Assembly: GCA_029268085.1 (NCBI GenBank) | Contig: JAJUHD010000001.1 | Coordinates: 1 to 64,000 of the forward strand | Origin: Bacillota bacterium | GTDB taxonomy: Bacteria; Bacillota; Clostridia; Oscillospirales; Oscillospiraceae | DNA length: 64,000 nucleotides | Direction of reading: 5' to 3' | In this document: piece after piece, positions 1 through 7,312 of the stretch | Position numbering within the stretch: the first letter of the stretch is position 1 | How the letters are laid out: each line of letters begins with the position of its first letter | Notes under the pieces: model-generated | The model's input: only the letters and a program-made list of their open reading frames with translations | What the model was told of the DNA's origin: nothing | Database searches by the model: none | Program-made: the position numbers and the translations under genes

Positions 1-88
1 CCAGTAAAACAAGCTTCAAGGTTACCGCTCGGTGAGCGTTAGGGGCGTGTTGTTATGAGCGCGACTCCCCGCTGATTACAAAAGGCGG

Positions 89-117
89 TTGAAAAACAGA
101 TGCCGCTATGTTAAAAT
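89..117 (+). promoter_or_regulatory. sigma-A-type promoter for the GNAT gene
   Basis: A TTGAAA -35 box (89-94) and a TAAAAT -10 box (112-117) are separated by 17 bp. Transcription would begin near 124 and leave a leader of about 150 nt before the GNAT start at 272. No other gene begins between them. Prediction by eye only. Confidence 0.5.
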
Positions 118-197
118 TAGACGGCTGCAAGTCAGCTAATAAATTTTAGGAGATTGCTGTTTGGAAAAAAACAACGCCTCGGAGATTGTATCGTAAA

Positions 198-236
198 CGG
201 GAGGTTTGCGAAATACGATCTCTTACAAACCTCCCG
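198..236 (+). promoter_or_regulatory. 11-bp stem-loop in the GNAT leader
   Basis: Positions 198-208 and 226-236 are perfect inverted complements (11 bp) around a 17-nt loop. No T-tract follows, so this is not an ordinary terminator. It lies 36 nt before the GNAT start. A 12-codon mini-ORF (TTG at 161, stop at 194-196, AGGAG at 147-151) ends two bases before the stem, which resembles the geometry of a translated leader. The function is unknown. Confidence 0.35.
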
Positions 237-271
237 GTATTGACGGTCAACAATTATCAGGAGGAAAAACA

Positions 272-898
272 ATGAATAAAAATGACTGCAAAATCCGTTT
301 GGAAACACCTGAAGACTATTACGAAACGGAAACCCTTACAAGGAACGCTTTCTGGAACCTGTACCGCCCGGGCTGCTCGGAGCATTATGTGCTTCATAGT
401 TACCGCGGCAGAGATGATTTTGTGAAGGAACTCGATTTTGTCATGGAGAAGGATGGCAGAATCATAGGTCATGTGATGTATGTGCGCACTACGCTGCAGG
501 CCGACGACGGACGGAATATACCGATTATGACTTTCGGCCCTATCAGCATAGAGCCGGCGTATCAGCGAAAAGGTTATGGGAAGGCGCTGCTCGATTACTC
601 TCTCGATAAGGCAAAGGCGCTCGGCACTGGAGCTGTCTGCATCGAAGGCGACATCGGCTTTTACGGAAAATCCGGCTTTGTGATTGCAAGCACAAAAGGC
701 ATTAACTACTATGCCGAACCAAGAGACGCTTTGGTTCCATACTTTTTGCTTAAAGAACTGAAGGACGGCTTTTTTGACGGAGTGACCGGGGTCTACCGCA
801 CGCCCGCAGGGTATTTCGTTGACGGAAATGAGGTTGAATCGTTTGATTCACGCTTTCCGGCGAAAGAAAAAAAGGTCTTGCCCGGACAGCTCGGGTAA
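272..898 (+). CDS. GNAT-family N-acetyltransferase
   Basis: A predicted acetyl-CoA-dependent N-acetyltransferase of 208 residues; the substrate is unknown. The start at 272 is chosen because AGGAGG lies just upstream; an in-frame TTG at 206 lies inside the leader hairpin and has no ribosome site. The GNAT core shows the acetyl-CoA pyrophosphate-binding motif QRKGYG at residues 98-103, preceded by the beta-strand segment ending in IEPAY. The C-terminal part (about 150-208) resembles the extension of YhbS-like GNATs. The gene stands alone: a promoter is at 89-117 and a terminator hairpin begins 20 bp after the stop. That terminator has been duplicated by insertion of a repeat element. Confidence 0.85.
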   Translation: MNKNDCKIRLETPEDYYETETLTRNAFWNLYRPGCSEHYVLHSYRGRDDFVKELDFVMEKDGRIIGHVMYVRTTLQADDGRNIPIMTFGPISIEPAYQRKGYGKALLDYSLDKAKALGTGAVCIEGDIGFYGKSGFVIASTKGINYYAEPRDALVPYFLLKELKDGFFDGVTGVYRTPAGYFVDGNEVESFDSRFPAKEKKVLPGQLG

Positions 899-917
899 GC
901 GAGTACATCGAAACAGT

Positions 918-954
918 GATAAGCGCCTGCCGGAAACGGCAGGCGCTTATCGCT
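918..954 (+). terminator. GNAT terminator hairpin, left copy (33-bp target duplication)
   Basis: A 15-bp perfect stem (918-932 with 937-951) closes a GAAA tetraloop. Bases 922-954 are repeated exactly at 1141-1173. This left copy has lost its T-tract: the inserted element starts at 955. The first hairpin of the element, GC-rich at its tip and followed by TTTTTGAC, may partly replace it. Confidence 0.75.
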
Positions 955-1140
955 GTCAAAAAAGCCCTTTGGGCTTTTTGACAAGGGTGCTGCATGACGG
1001 ACGCTCTGCCGCGCCCGTCATGAGAGGTGTCATTTCCAACGTACACGCCGCCGGAAATGACAGATTTGATTTTTTTCCGCCATTCGCGGCGGAAATTCTG
1101 CGAAGCTTTTTTTGCTGTAAATAAGTTTTTTGACGGTCTG
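955..1140 (+). mobile_element. terminator-targeting MITE-like element, copy 1
   Basis: A 186-bp sequence with close relatives at 2976-3169 and, reversed, at 62915-63105. It begins GTCAAAAAAGCCC and ends TTTTTTGAC plus six bases, giving imperfect inverted ends. Internal hairpins, in order: 955-982; the pair ATGACGG/CCGTCAT within 993-1021; TGTCATTTCC with GGAAATGACA (1029-1062); and TTTCCGCC with GGCGGAAA (about 1074-1094). It carries no transposase. Exact 33-bp direct repeats of the local terminator hairpin flank it, so it inserted within or next to that hairpin and duplicated it. No named family was recognised. Confidence 0.75.
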
Positions 1141-1179
1141 AGCGCCTGCCGGAAACGGCAGGCGCTTATCGCTTTTGCT
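1141..1179 (+). terminator. GNAT terminator hairpin, right copy
   Basis: Bases 1141-1173 repeat 922-954 exactly (33 bp), with an 11-bp GC-rich core stem and GAAA loop. This copy keeps the downstream T-rich tract (TTTGCTTTT), so it is probably the original distal half of the terminator. Confidence 0.7.
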
Positions 1180-1396
1180 TTTGAGGAGAAAAGTCCGTTC
1201 AGCTCTTCAATTTCAAGCACGAGAAAAAACAAAACGCCCGCCTTGATTTGGGGAGGCTCCAGTACGGCGAGGCTGCTGATTATTGACTTTATATAATAAA
1301 AAAACTATAATGGATAAGAATAACAGTCAAAAAACTCATAAAAAACTTGGATGAAACAGACGCGCGTGTACGCGCTGCGGGGCGAAAGGGTTGTAA
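1180..1396 (+). other. intergenic region carrying the next promoter
   Basis: After the duplicated terminator there is about 100 bp in which no gene is evident, then the promoter at 1283-1311 and a 5' leader of about 80 nt. The leader contains a short GCGCGT/ACGCGC stem near 1362. Nothing else was recognised. Confidence 0.5.
1283..1311 (+). promoter_or_regulatory. strong sigma-A promoter for the redox pair
   Basis: TTGACT (1283-1288), a 17-bp A/T-rich spacer and a perfect TATAAT (1306-1311). It points at the thioredoxin reductase-like gene and the Crp/Fnr gene that follows it. Confidence 0.7.
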
Positions 1397-2263
1397 GTGC
1401 AAATGCCAAAGATAATCATAATAGGCAAGGGGCCTGCGGGCATATCCTGCGCGCTTTATACAACGCGAGCAGGGATTGAGACCGTTATAATAGGAAAGGG
1501 AACGGGAGCCCTGGGCAAGGCCGAGAAAATCGAGAATTATTACGGGTTTTCCTCTCCGGTCAGCGGAGAGGAGCTTTCCGTATCTGGCGTGGAGCAGGCA
1601 AAAAGGCTGGGCGCCGTATTTATAGAGGAGGAGGTTGTGGGCCTCGGCTATGACGGCGGTTTTACGGTAAAGACGGACGGGGGCGAATACAGGGCGGACA
1701 GCGTTGTGATTGCGACGGGTTCGCCGCGAAAGACCCCGAAGATAAAGGGAATCGCTGAATTTGAGGGGCGCGGCGTAAGCTACTGTGCGGTCTGCGACGC
1801 GTTCTTCTACCGCGGCAAGAAGGTCTGCGTGCTGGGGAGCGGAGAATATGCGGTTTCGGAAGTCAACGAGCTGAAGCCGGTGGTCGGCGGTGTGACGCTC
1901 CTTACAAACGGAGAAGAGCCCTCGGCGGACATCCCGGAGGGCGTGGAAGTTATAAAGACTCCAATCCTTGAGCTGACAGGCTCGGACAGACTGGAGAAGA
2001 TAGCGTTTAAGGACGGTACTGAAATCGCGGCGGACGGAGTTTTCGTCGCTTTGGGAACCGCCGGCAGCGCCGATCTTGCGAGAAAGCTCGGTGTGTTTAC
2101 CGACGGTAACAGAATATCGGTTTCGGAAAATATGTCCACCAATATACCCGGGCTTTTCGCCGCGGGAGATTGCACAGGCGGGATGCTCCAGATCGCGAAG
2201 GCGGTGTACGAGGGCGCGGCGGCGGGCACGGAGGCGGTAAAGTTTTTGCGCGGAGGCAAATAA
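1397..2263 (+). CDS. thioredoxin reductase-like flavoprotein, possibly ferredoxin-dependent
   Basis: An FAD-dependent dithiol oxidoreductase of 288 residues that would reduce thioredoxin. Visible features: FAD dinucleotide motif GKGPAG (10-15), redox-active CAVC (130-133) and the C-terminal FAD motif AAGDCTGG (about 254-261). The second nucleotide-binding motif is degenerate (GSGEYA, 147-152), and the HRRxxxR that binds the NADPH phosphate in classical TrxB is missing; LLTNGEE stands there instead. That pattern is known from clostridial pyridine-nucleotide-independent reductases (FFTR), which take electrons from ferredoxin; assignment to that group is an inference. GTG at 1397 is preferred for its spacing from AAAGGG; ATG at 1403 is the alternative. 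The Crp/Fnr gene starts 2 bp after the stop. Confidence 0.8.
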   Translation: MQMPKIIIIGKGPAGISCALYTTRAGIETVIIGKGTGALGKAEKIENYYGFSSPVSGEELSVSGVEQAKRLGAVFIEEEVVGLGYDGGFTVKTDGGEYRADSVVIATGSPRKTPKIKGIAEFEGRGVSYCAVCDAFFYRGKKVCVLGSGEYAVSEVNELKPVVGGVTLLTNGEEPSADIPEGVEVIKTPILELTGSDRLEKIAFKDGTEIAADGVFVALGTAGSADLARKLGVFTDGNRISVSENMSTNIPGLFAAGDCTGGMLQIAKAVYEGAAAGTEAVKFLRGGK

Positions 2264-2264
2264 T

Positions 2265-2939
2265 ATGCTGAACCCCGATTTGGTTTCGTTTATGGAAAGG
2301 CATTTTCCAGCATGGAGGAATCTGACGCCGGAGCAGAGGGAAGCGCTCGTTCAGAACACTGTGGAGGTCTCCTATAAAAAGGGCAGCTGCGTCCACGGGG
2401 CGGAAAGCGAGTGCGTCGGCGTGCTTATTATCAGAAAAGGAATGCTCCGCACCTACCTTCTTTCGGAGGAGGGCAGGGAGATTACGCTGTTTCGAATGGG
2501 GGCGGGCGATACCTGTGTTTTGTCGGCTTCGTGCGTGCTTAACGCAATATCCTTTGACGTCCATATAGACGCGGAGGAGGACACCGAGGCGCTTCTTATT
2601 TACGCAGCGCACTTTTCTCGTCTTAAGGAGCAGAATATATATGTGGAGTGCGAGACCTACAAGCTGGCTGCGGAGCGCTTCTCCGACGTCATGTGGGCGA
2701 TGCAGCAGATACTCTTTACGAGCATGGACAAAAGGCTTGCCGTATACATCTGGGACGAGCTTTCAAAAACGGGCGGCGACACGCTGAGGCAGACCCATGA
2801 GCAGATAGCCCGTCATATCGGGAGCGCTCGGGAGGTGGTTTCGCGGATGCTCAAGTATTTTGCCTCCGAGGGCATAGTGGAGCTTTCAAGGGGCGGCATA
2901 AAGGTGCTGGACAAGATCAAGCTGAAGGCGCTGACATAG
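2265..2939 (+). CDS. Crp/Fnr-family transcriptional regulator
   Basis: A 224-residue regulator with an N-terminal cyclic-nucleotide-binding beta-barrel (about 25-140), a dimerisation helix and a C-terminal winged helix-turn-helix (about 165-215; recognition region HIGSAREVVSRML). The N-terminal domain has several cysteines (CVHGAESEC, and CVLSASCVL near residues 85-93) but not the four-cysteine N-terminal cluster of true FNR, so cofactor and signal are unknown. Thiol sensing is possible given the upstream flavoprotein, but is inferred. The start overlaps the previous gene's end region and uses the GGAGGC at 2253 for translation. It is probably co-transcribed from 1283 and ends at the terminator that hosts element copy 2. 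Confidence 0.85.
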   Translation: MLNPDLVSFMERHFPAWRNLTPEQREALVQNTVEVSYKKGSCVHGAESECVGVLIIRKGMLRTYLLSEEGREITLFRMGAGDTCVLSASCVLNAISFDVHIDAEEDTEALLIYAAHFSRLKEQNIYVECETYKLAAERFSDVMWAMQQILFTSMDKRLAVYIWDELSKTGGDTLRQTHEQIARHIGSAREVVSRMLKYFASEGIVELSRGGIKVLDKIKLKALT

Positions 2940-2943
2940 TATA

Positions 2944-2975
2944 AGAAAAAGGGGAGCGGCGCTCCCCTTTTTCCT
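2944..2975. terminator. bidirectional terminator, left copy (32-bp duplication)
   Basis: GGGGAGC/GCTCCCC stem with GGC loop, flanked by an A5 run on the left and a T5 run on the right, so it works on both strands. The 32 bases are repeated exactly at 3170-3201 on the other side of the inserted element. It ends the Crp/Fnr transcript. Confidence 0.85.
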
Positions 2976-3169
2976 CAGGCTGTCAAAAAAGCCCTTTGGT
3001 CTTTTTTGACAAGGTAGAGTTGCATGACGGCCGCTCTGCCGCGCCCGTCATGAGAGGTGTCATTTCCGACGTGCACGCCGCCGGAAATGACACATTTGAC
3101 TTTTTTCCGCCATTCGTGGCGGAAATTCTGCGAAGCTTTTTTGCTGTAAACAAGTTTTTTGACAAGCTG
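2976..3169 (+). mobile_element. terminator-targeting MITE-like element, copy 2
   Basis: A 194-bp copy of the element at 955-1140, in the same orientation. The ends are CAGGCTGTCAAAAAA and, read inward from the right, CAGCTTGTCAAAAAA: a 15-bp terminal inverted repeat with few mismatches. The four internal hairpins are kept. It lies between two identical 32-bp copies of a bidirectional terminator serving the converging Crp/Fnr and thioredoxin genes, so each gene keeps a complete terminator after insertion. It carries no transposase. Confidence 0.8.
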
Positions 3170-3201
3170 AGAAAAAGGGGAGCGGCGCTCCCCTTTTTCC
3201 T
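3170..3201. terminator. bidirectional terminator, right copy, serving trxA
   Basis: An exact 32-bp repeat of 2944-2975. On the minus strand it follows the trxA stop codon immediately (the stop occupies 3200-3202, overlapping the repeat by two bases) and ends with a T5 run. Confidence 0.85.
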
Positions 3202-3511
3202 ATACGTTAAGCATTTTAAGAATATCCGCCTTGGGCCTTGCGCCTACGGCCGTGGAAACGATTTTGCCATCCTTTAGAACAACGAGGGTCGGAATGCTCA
3301 TCACCTTGAAGGCTGAAGCAAGCTCGGGCTGCTCGTCCACATTGACCTTTCCGACCTTGGCGGTAGTGGTTTCGCTCGCTATTTCCTCGACCACAGGCCC
3401 CACCATGCGGCAGGGGCCGCACCATTCTGCCCAGAAATCGAGAAGTACGGGCTTGTCGGATTTGATTACCTCGGTCTCGAAGTTTTCTTTTGTTATTTTT
3501 ATGGCGCTCAT
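3200..3511 (-). CDS. trxA: thioredoxin
   Basis: A classical cytosolic thioredoxin of 103 residues, the usual length. The active site WCGPC covers residues 30-34, the cis-proline loop SIPT has Pro74, and the fold-defining LLDFWAEW strand precedes the active site. It reduces protein disulfides and is recycled by a thioredoxin reductase; the flavoprotein on the opposite strand at 1397-2263 is the obvious local partner. AAGGAG lies at good spacing before the ATG at 3511. The small ferredoxin gene lies upstream at 3610-3804, so ferredoxin, thioredoxin and reductase sit within 2.4 kb. Confidence 0.95.
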   Translation of the reverse strand: MSAIKITKENFETEVIKSDKPVLLDFWAEWCGPCRMVGPVVEEIASETTTAKVGKVNVDEQPELASAFKVMSIPTLVVLKDGKIVSTAVGARPKADILKMLNV

Positions 3512-3609
3512 AATTTTATCTCCTTGTAAATTTATTTATGTATTTATTATACCCTATATTGCAACAGTTTCGGTGACAAAATCACCAATTTTCAAAAAAA
3601 CAGAACTAT

Positions 3610-3804
3610 TCAGGCCTCTGCGAGAACAAGAGCTCTCTTTGGGCAAAATCTCACGCATTTGCCGCAGGAAACACACTTGTCGTAGTCTACCTTTGGAGCC
3701 TTGAACCCGCTTTGCCTTAAAGCTCCGTAAGGGCATACGATTACAGAGGGGCATGGGTGGTTCTGCGGGCATCTGTCCGACAAAACGCTCAATTTTTTGC
3801 TCAT
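3610..3804 (-). CDS. small 4Fe-4S ferredoxin-like protein
   Basis: A 64-residue iron-sulfur protein. The C-terminal half has a canonical 4Fe-4S motif, CxxCxxCxxxCP (Cys44, 47, 50, 54). The N-terminal half has a looser set, Cys12, Cys18 and Cys24 followed by Pro, which could complete a second cluster with a remote cysteine. It would carry electrons in the cytosol. The start at 3804 is preferred because AGAGGTGAT lies just upstream; a longer reading to 3909 includes low-complexity sequence and a hairpin. It is transcribed towards trxA, 98 bp away. A role as electron donor to the flavoprotein at 1397 is a hypothesis from gene order. Confidence 0.8.
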   Translation of the reverse strand: MSKKLSVLSDRCPQNHPCPSVIVCPYGALRQSGFKAPKVDYDKCVSCGKCVRFCPKRALVLAEA

Positions 3805-3867
3805 ATCATCACCTCTGAGTGCATTATAGATTTGTCTGAGGCGCAAAACAGTGATTAAATCACACAT

Positions 3868-3896
3868 CGCCCCGCGGCGTGAAAAACCGCGGGGCG
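3868..3896. terminator. GC-rich hairpin downstream of pyk
   Basis: A perfect 10-bp stem (3868-3877 with 3887-3896) lies 13 bp after the pyk stop. Neither strand has a proper T-tract, so it may be a weak terminator or a 3'-end-stabilising hairpin between pyk and the ferredoxin gene. Confidence 0.45.
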
Positions 3897-3908
3897 ACTG
3901 TATAGTCA

Positions 3909-5321
3909 TCAGATAGTTTCCACTTTTACAAGATTTGTGCTGCCGACTACTCCGCTCGTTGTGCCGCCGGTGATAACTATTTTATCGGAAGGCTTCAGCT
4001 TCAGCATTTCCTTGGCAATTTTTTTGGCGTGGTAGAACATAACCTCGGTAGAGGTGAAGGGTTCCGTCAATGCGGGGACGACACCCCAGGAAAGGGAGAG
4101 CTTGCGCCATACCCTTTCGCTTGTCGTAACACCTACGATGTCTACGGGTGAACGGAAGCGCGAAACCTTTCTCGCTGTCATGCCGGAGGCGGTGCAGACG
4201 ACGATCGCCTTGGCGTTCAAATCTATCGCCATCGCGCAGGTGGCGTGAGATATGGCATCCGAAGTGTCTTTGATTGTGAATTCAGTGGTGGCGAAGCGCT
4301 TTGCATAGTCTATAACGTTTTCCGCATATTCCGCAATCCTGGACATGGTGGCGACCGCAAGCGCGGGGTGCCTGCCGATCGCGGTTTCGCCTGAGAGCAT
4401 TATGGCGCTTGTTCCGTCGTATACCGCGTTGGCTATATCCGAGGTCTCCGCCCTTGTGGGCCTCGGGTTTGTTATCATTGATTCAAGCATCTCAGTGGCT
4501 GTGATGACGCGCTTTCCCAAAAGGCGGCATTCCGTTATGAGCTTCTTTTGAATTGCCGGCAGTTCTTCAAAGGGAATTTCAACGCCCATGTCGCCGCGGC
4601 CTATCATTATGCCGTCGCACTCAGTAAATATATCGAGTATGTTGTCGACGCCTGAGCGGTTTTCAATTTTTGCTATTATGTCAATATCCCCGCCGCCGTT
4701 TTTATTTAGGAAATCCTTGACTTCCACAAGATCGCTCTTGCGTGACACAAAAGAGCAGGCGAGAAAGTCAAGCTCGTTTTCAATGGCAAATTTCATGTCG
4801 GTTTTGTCATGCTCGCTGAGATAGGGCTGATTCAGCACCTTGTCCGGAAAGCTCATGCTCTTCCGGTCCGAAAGCTCTCCGCCGACTACGACGGTGCAGA
4901 TTATATCGTTTCCGCGCACTTCTTCAACCCGGAAGGTCAATAGACCGTTGTTAAGCAGGATTGTGTCGCCGGCCTTCATTTCTTTCGGCAGGTTCTTGTA
5001 GCTGACTGATACTCTCTCGGCGCTGCCCTCCGCATCGTCGGAAGTGAATATGAACTTATCACCCTCGCGGAGAGCGACACTGCCTCCCTTAAAACTCTTT
5101 ATTCTGTATTCGGGCCCCTTTGTGTCGAGCATGATGGCTATGGGAAGCCCGAGCCTTTCGCGGACGCGCTTTATGGCATCGACCCTTGCCTTGTGCTCCT
5201 CATGAGAACCGTGTGAAAAGTTCAGCCTCGCGACGTTCATGCCGGCCAGACACAGCTTTTCCAGCATCTCCTCGCTCTCACATGCAGGACCTATGGTGCA
5301 GACTATTTTTGTCTTTCTCAT
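3909..5321 (-). CDS. pyk: pyruvate kinase
   Basis: Catalyses phosphoenolpyruvate + ADP to pyruvate + ATP, the last step of glycolysis. The protein is 470 residues, the usual length for the form without the extra C-terminal PEP-utiliser domain. Visible features: N-terminal RKTKIVCTIGPA, LNFSHG, LDTKGPE, the IAKIEN lysine motif of the active site, GRGDMGVE and the signature TATEMLESM, then the allosteric C-terminal domain. The start at 5321 is chosen because AAGGGGG lies 8 nt upstream; the frame opens to 5363 without a better site. It is a single gene on the minus strand. Confidence 0.95.
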   Translation of the reverse strand: MRKTKIVCTIGPACESEEMLEKLCLAGMNVARLNFSHGSHEEHKARVDAIKRVRERLGLPIAIMLDTKGPEYRIKSFKGGSVALREGDKFIFTSDDAEGSAERVSVSYKNLPKEMKAGDTILLNNGLLTFRVEEVRGNDIICTVVVGGELSDRKSMSFPDKVLNQPYLSEHDKTDMKFAIENELDFLACSFVSRKSDLVEVKDFLNKNGGGDIDIIAKIENRSGVDNILDIFTECDGIMIGRGDMGVEIPFEELPAIQKKLITECRLLGKRVITATEMLESMITNPRPTRAETSDIANAVYDGTSAIMLSGETAIGRHPALAVATMSRIAEYAENVIDYAKRFATTEFTIKDTSDAISHATCAMAIDLNAKAIVVCTASGMTARKVSRFRSPVDIVGVTTSERVWRKLSLSWGVVPALTEPFTSTEVMFYHAKKIAKEMLKLKPSDKIVITGGTTSGVVGSTNLVKVETI

Positions 5322-5425
5322 TGCTTTGCCCCCTTGACCCAACGGGTGAATCGATAATCTCACGCTTCTATTTTATACCTCAACGATGAGCGTGTAAAGA
5401 CCGAGGCAGGTGAAATAAAAGTAAA

Positions 5426-5454
5426 AACCCTGTAATCGGTCCGATTACAGGGTT
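5426..5454 (-). terminator. intrinsic terminator of the YjiH-family gene
   Basis: A 14-bp inverted repeat (5426-5439 with 5441-5454) is followed on the minus strand by TTTTTACTTTTATTT. It lies about 25 bp beyond the stop of the membrane protein gene and also insulates pyk. Confidence 0.8.
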
Positions 5455-5475
5455 TGATACTGAGCGCGAAAAAAA

Positions 5476-6810
5476 TCATCTGAAATACAGCACACCCACG
5501 ATTCCCGACAGGATGATGGATACCACGACTCTTTCAAACCATACAACGAGATACTTCCAGAACGGGACCTTCATTTCGGAGGCGAGGAGGCAGGGTATGG
5601 AGCCGGCGAAGAATATTATTTCCGAGACCGAGGTTACGGCGATAACATATTTCGCGGCTGCGGGGAGCTTGGCGACTAGGACGTTGGGGACGAACATTTC
5701 GCCCAGCGTCACGGCCGCGGCCTTGGCAAGCTCAAGCGGGGCGGGGACGCCTATAAGGCTTATAAGATATGTAAAAGGATAGAAAATAAGTCCGACATAG
5801 TTGAATACCGGCGTCATCTTGACGAGCATAAAGGCGAGGAGTCCTATGGAAGCCATGCAGGGCGTAAGCACGAAGCACATCTTCATGCCGCCTACAAGGT
5901 TCTCCCAGATGCTCTTGAAAACGTTGCCGGACTTATAGGCCGCTTCCAGGCCTTCAAAAAAGGCGACTTTCAGGACGTTCTGGCCTTCAATGGGCAGCTC
6001 TGGCTTGCCGACTCCGTCGAAATAGGTGTCCTCCATTCTGGTGATGGGCCAAAGCCTAACGGTGACCGCGGTGACGGCAAAGCAGATAACGAGAGAGGAC
6101 CAGAAGTAGAAGTTCCAGATATTCATAAACTGGGCGGTCTTCGCGACGATTATCATGAATGTAGCCGATACAGTCGAGAAGCCGGTCATGATTATAAAGG
6201 CTTCTTTCTTGGTGTATTTCGACTCCATATAGAGCTTGTTAGTGAGGTATATGGCCACGGAGAAGCTGCCGACAAAGGAGGCGACGGCGTCTATGGCCGA
6301 CTTGCCGGGGGTCCTGAATATGGGGCGCATGATAGGTCTTACAAGGACTCCTACAAATTCAAGCACGCCGAAGCAGATTATGAAGGTGAGGAAAATGGAG
6401 CCTATGGGAACTATCATTGTAACCGCGATGACGACCTTCTGCCAGATGAAGGGCATCATGCCGGGGTCTGTGAGCCAGGCGGGGCCCACGTTGAAATAAG
6501 CGAGAAAGCAGACAGGGATGCCGAGGGTTCTCAGTATGGCCATAATAAGGCTCAGGGCGTCCTTCTTATAGCTTTTCTGCACCCAGGGAAGAATTCCGCC
6601 GATTATGGCTACCACAAGAGTGAAAAGAGGACCGAACCAGGGCATCAATGTGTTGATGAAGGTGATCAAATGGTCAAGCGGTATTGTGGATGTGCCTTTG
6701 ATCGTGATGGGAGTGAAGAAAAGAAGAATGCCGAAAATGCTGAAGAACGCGAATTTGAATATGTTTGCTGCCGAGTAGATTTGCTTGTCCTGCGAATTGA
6801 TTTCAGTCAT
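5476..6810 (-). CDS. YjiH-family membrane protein with nucleoside-recognition (Gate) domains
   Basis: A 444-residue polytopic membrane protein with about ten hydrophobic segments. Family resemblance is to the YjiH group, whose members carry Gate/nucleoside-recognition domains; the transported substrate of this family is not established. Characteristic stretches include FTPITIKG in the first loop, ATFMIIVAKT in the middle and ITSVSEIIFF-like helices near the C terminus. The start at 6810 follows AGAGGGG; the reading frame extends to 6864 but lacks a ribosome site there. It is monocistronic, with its own terminator at 5426-5454 and a long AT-rich upstream region. Confidence 0.75.
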   Translation of the reverse strand: MTEINSQDKQIYSAANIFKFAFFSIFGILLFFTPITIKGTSTIPLDHLITFINTLMPWFGPLFTLVVAIIGGILPWVQKSYKKDALSLIMAILRTLGIPVCFLAYFNVGPAWLTDPGMMPFIWQKVVIAVTMIVPIGSIFLTFIICFGVLEFVGVLVRPIMRPIFRTPGKSAIDAVASFVGSFSVAIYLTNKLYMESKYTKKEAFIIMTGFSTVSATFMIIVAKTAQFMNIWNFYFWSSLVICFAVTAVTVRLWPITRMEDTYFDGVGKPELPIEGQNVLKVAFFEGLEAAYKSGNVFKSIWENLVGGMKMCFVLTPCMASIGLLAFMLVKMTPVFNYVGLIFYPFTYLISLIGVPAPLELAKAAAVTLGEMFVPNVLVAKLPAAAKYVIAVTSVSEIIFFAGSIPCLLASEMKVPFWKYLVVWFERVVVSIILSGIVGVLYFR

Positions 6811-7284
6811 AAAATTCCCCTCTAATTTAAAATAATTAACGTCATCCAGACGAAAGATGAACAAATTTAAGACAGAAAACCGCTGGGCGCAAAGCGTAAA
6901 TATTTATCAATAAAATATTATCCATTTCGCATAAATACGCATAAATAAAATGTACAATGCTTTTTTATAAAAAACGGCACTGGATTTTTATTTTTAATAA
7001 TATATTCACATTTTACGGATGTCAAATAGCAAATTATATATACATATTCAAGTGTATGCATAATTATTCACCGATAAAATGTGCAAGTAACACAATAAAA
7101 AATATAAGTTTAATGTTTATTTTGGTATACTTTTGAATAAAAAAGGATTATTGTGTGCTATATCGATTTAGCTAATTTGAAATTGCTGTAAGACTGACCC
7201 TGTTTTATGCCGGCGCGCTTTGAAAAATTGAAAGAGCAATAAAGCCGTGTGAATTTTATTACGCAATTATGAGAATATGATGAA

Positions 7285-7312
7285 AACTCTGTAACGAAAA
7301 TGTTACAGAGTT
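7285..7312. other. 11-bp stem-loop in AT-rich intergenic DNA
   Basis: Perfect stem 7285-7295 with 7302-7312, loop of six bases. On the minus strand it is followed by TTTTCATCAT. It could be a weak terminator or part of an unrecognised small RNA. Confidence 0.35.

Noticed and set aside
2996..3277. A 93-codon plus-strand frame across element copy 2 with similar frames in copies 1 and 3
   Set aside because: It has no ribosome site, is broken by a one-base deletion in copy 3, runs into the trxA antisense strand and is explained by conserved hairpins.
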